DNA from: Hydrogenovibrio sp. JE_KL2 | GTDB taxonomy: Bacteria > Pseudomonadota > Gammaproteobacteria > Thiomicrospirales > Thiomicrospiraceae | DNA length: 64,000 bases | Reading direction: 5' to 3' | Assembly: GCF_009296185.1 (NCBI RefSeq) | Contig: NZ_WBJR01000006.1 | Span: 102,875-166,874, forward strand | The notes under the pieces: model-generated | Databases searched by the model: none | What the model saw: only the letters and a program-made list of their open reading frames with translations | What the model was told of the DNA's origin: nothing | Shown: positions 63,748 through 64,000 of the stretch, in pieces | Layout of the letters: each line of letters opens with the position of its first letter | Position numbering within the stretch: the stretch's first letter is position 1 | Program-made: the position numbers and the translations under genes

Positions 63748-63774
63748 TAAAAACGCCCTTTTGGGCGTTTTTTC
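63748..63774 (+). terminator. terminator of the efflux operon
   Basis: AAAAACGCCC pairs with GGGCGTTTTTT around TTTT: a compact, strong terminator. Confidence 0.9.
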
Positions 63775-63857
63775 GTATCCAAGAAATGTAAGTTGTTGAA
63801 AGTTTGGTTATTGGGATGAAAAGTGTAAAAAAAGTGTAAAAAAGTTAGGAATAGGGC

Positions 63858-63885
63858 TTGCAAAGATTTTCAGAGTGATTAGAAT
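63858..63885 (+). promoter_or_regulatory. strong promoter, possibly of an rRNA operon beyond the window
   Basis: TTGCAA at 63858-63863 and TAGAAT at 63880-63885 with a 16-base spacer, preceded by A-tracts and a twice-repeated GTGTAAAAAA that resemble an UP element. The following AT-rich leader to the window end has no ORF and looks like a stable-RNA leader. The gene itself is outside the window. Confidence 0.45.
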
Positions 63886-64000
63886 ACGCATCTCTTTCAC
63901 AGGCTCTGTGAGAGAAGTTAAAAACCGATTGAGATTTTAGAAGTTTGAATCGGAAGTTTTTTGAAAAGTTCGAGTTAAAAATTTTTCAAAAAACGAAAAA

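Overview
The window looks like a chromosome segment of a chemolithoautotrophic-type gammaproteobacterium of the Thiomicrospira/Hydrogenovibrio/Thiomicrorhabdus lineage. This is an inference from the style of the housekeeping proteins (ferrooxidans-type GshA, pyrB-pyrC' pair, metX-metW, rpsU-yqeY-dnaG-rpoD block) and from the abundance of c-di-GMP and chemotaxis genes. No carbon-fixation or sulfur-oxidation gene lies in the window, so the genus is not proven. Most of the segment is ordinary, densely packed core genome; the accessory material is confined to a few places.

Layout. 1-3404: prs (cut by the window edge), rplY, pth, ychF. 3593-6574: an elongator tRNA-Met followed by a 2.9-kb island bounded by 47-bp direct repeats of the tRNA 3' end plus its terminator. 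The island holds a DUF927-type primase/helicase remnant, a GGGGCA-rich inverted-repeat cluster, two small proteins, a SoFic-like Fic AMPylase and three perfect-period 70-bp repeats; it has no integrase. 6874-24222: a GGDEF cyclase, a GcvH-like protein without the lipoyl lysine, rlmI, lptM-lysA, an esterase, two PilZ-like proteins, metX-metW, yggT-proC, a CZB chemoreceptor and a protein behind a sigma-28-like promoter. 24404-38541: a glutamate-synthase-like protein, yggS, ppk2, then a long minus-strand series (yqgE-ruvX-pyrB-pyrC', gshA-gshB-apbE, rsmE, metK-metF) with a candidate SAM-II-type riboswitch ahead of metK. 38882-49476: an EAL-CBS-GGDEF protein, purE/purK, nnr, uppP, a MidA-type methyltransferase, two small FliG-like proteins, folB, plsY, tsaD. 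49789-54772: rpsU-yqeY-dnaG-rpoD and tRNA-Ile(CAU), with a 263-bp MITE-like foldback element between yqeY and dnaG.

The clearest accessory system is a complete retron at about 54953-57073, just after tRNA-Ile(CAU): an msr-msd RNA gene with matching a1/a2 arms and a branching-G context, a nucleoside-deoxyribosyltransferase-like effector with a C-terminal helical/winged part, and a retron reverse transcriptase overlapping the effector by ATGA. The order and effector type match Ec86/Eco1-like type II-A anti-phage retrons. It is followed by a TetR regulator divergent from a complete RND efflux operon (membrane-fusion protein, inner-membrane pump, outer-membrane lipoprotein).

The second notable signal is a dispersed element of about 20 bases, AAAATCTGCCAGGTTGGGGT, found at 11 loci. 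At four loci it forms inverted pairs at gene ends that act or look like terminators; at others it is single; and three copies lie inside genes in two different reading frames. This distribution recalls DNA uptake sequences or REP-type repeats. I do not know it as a described family.
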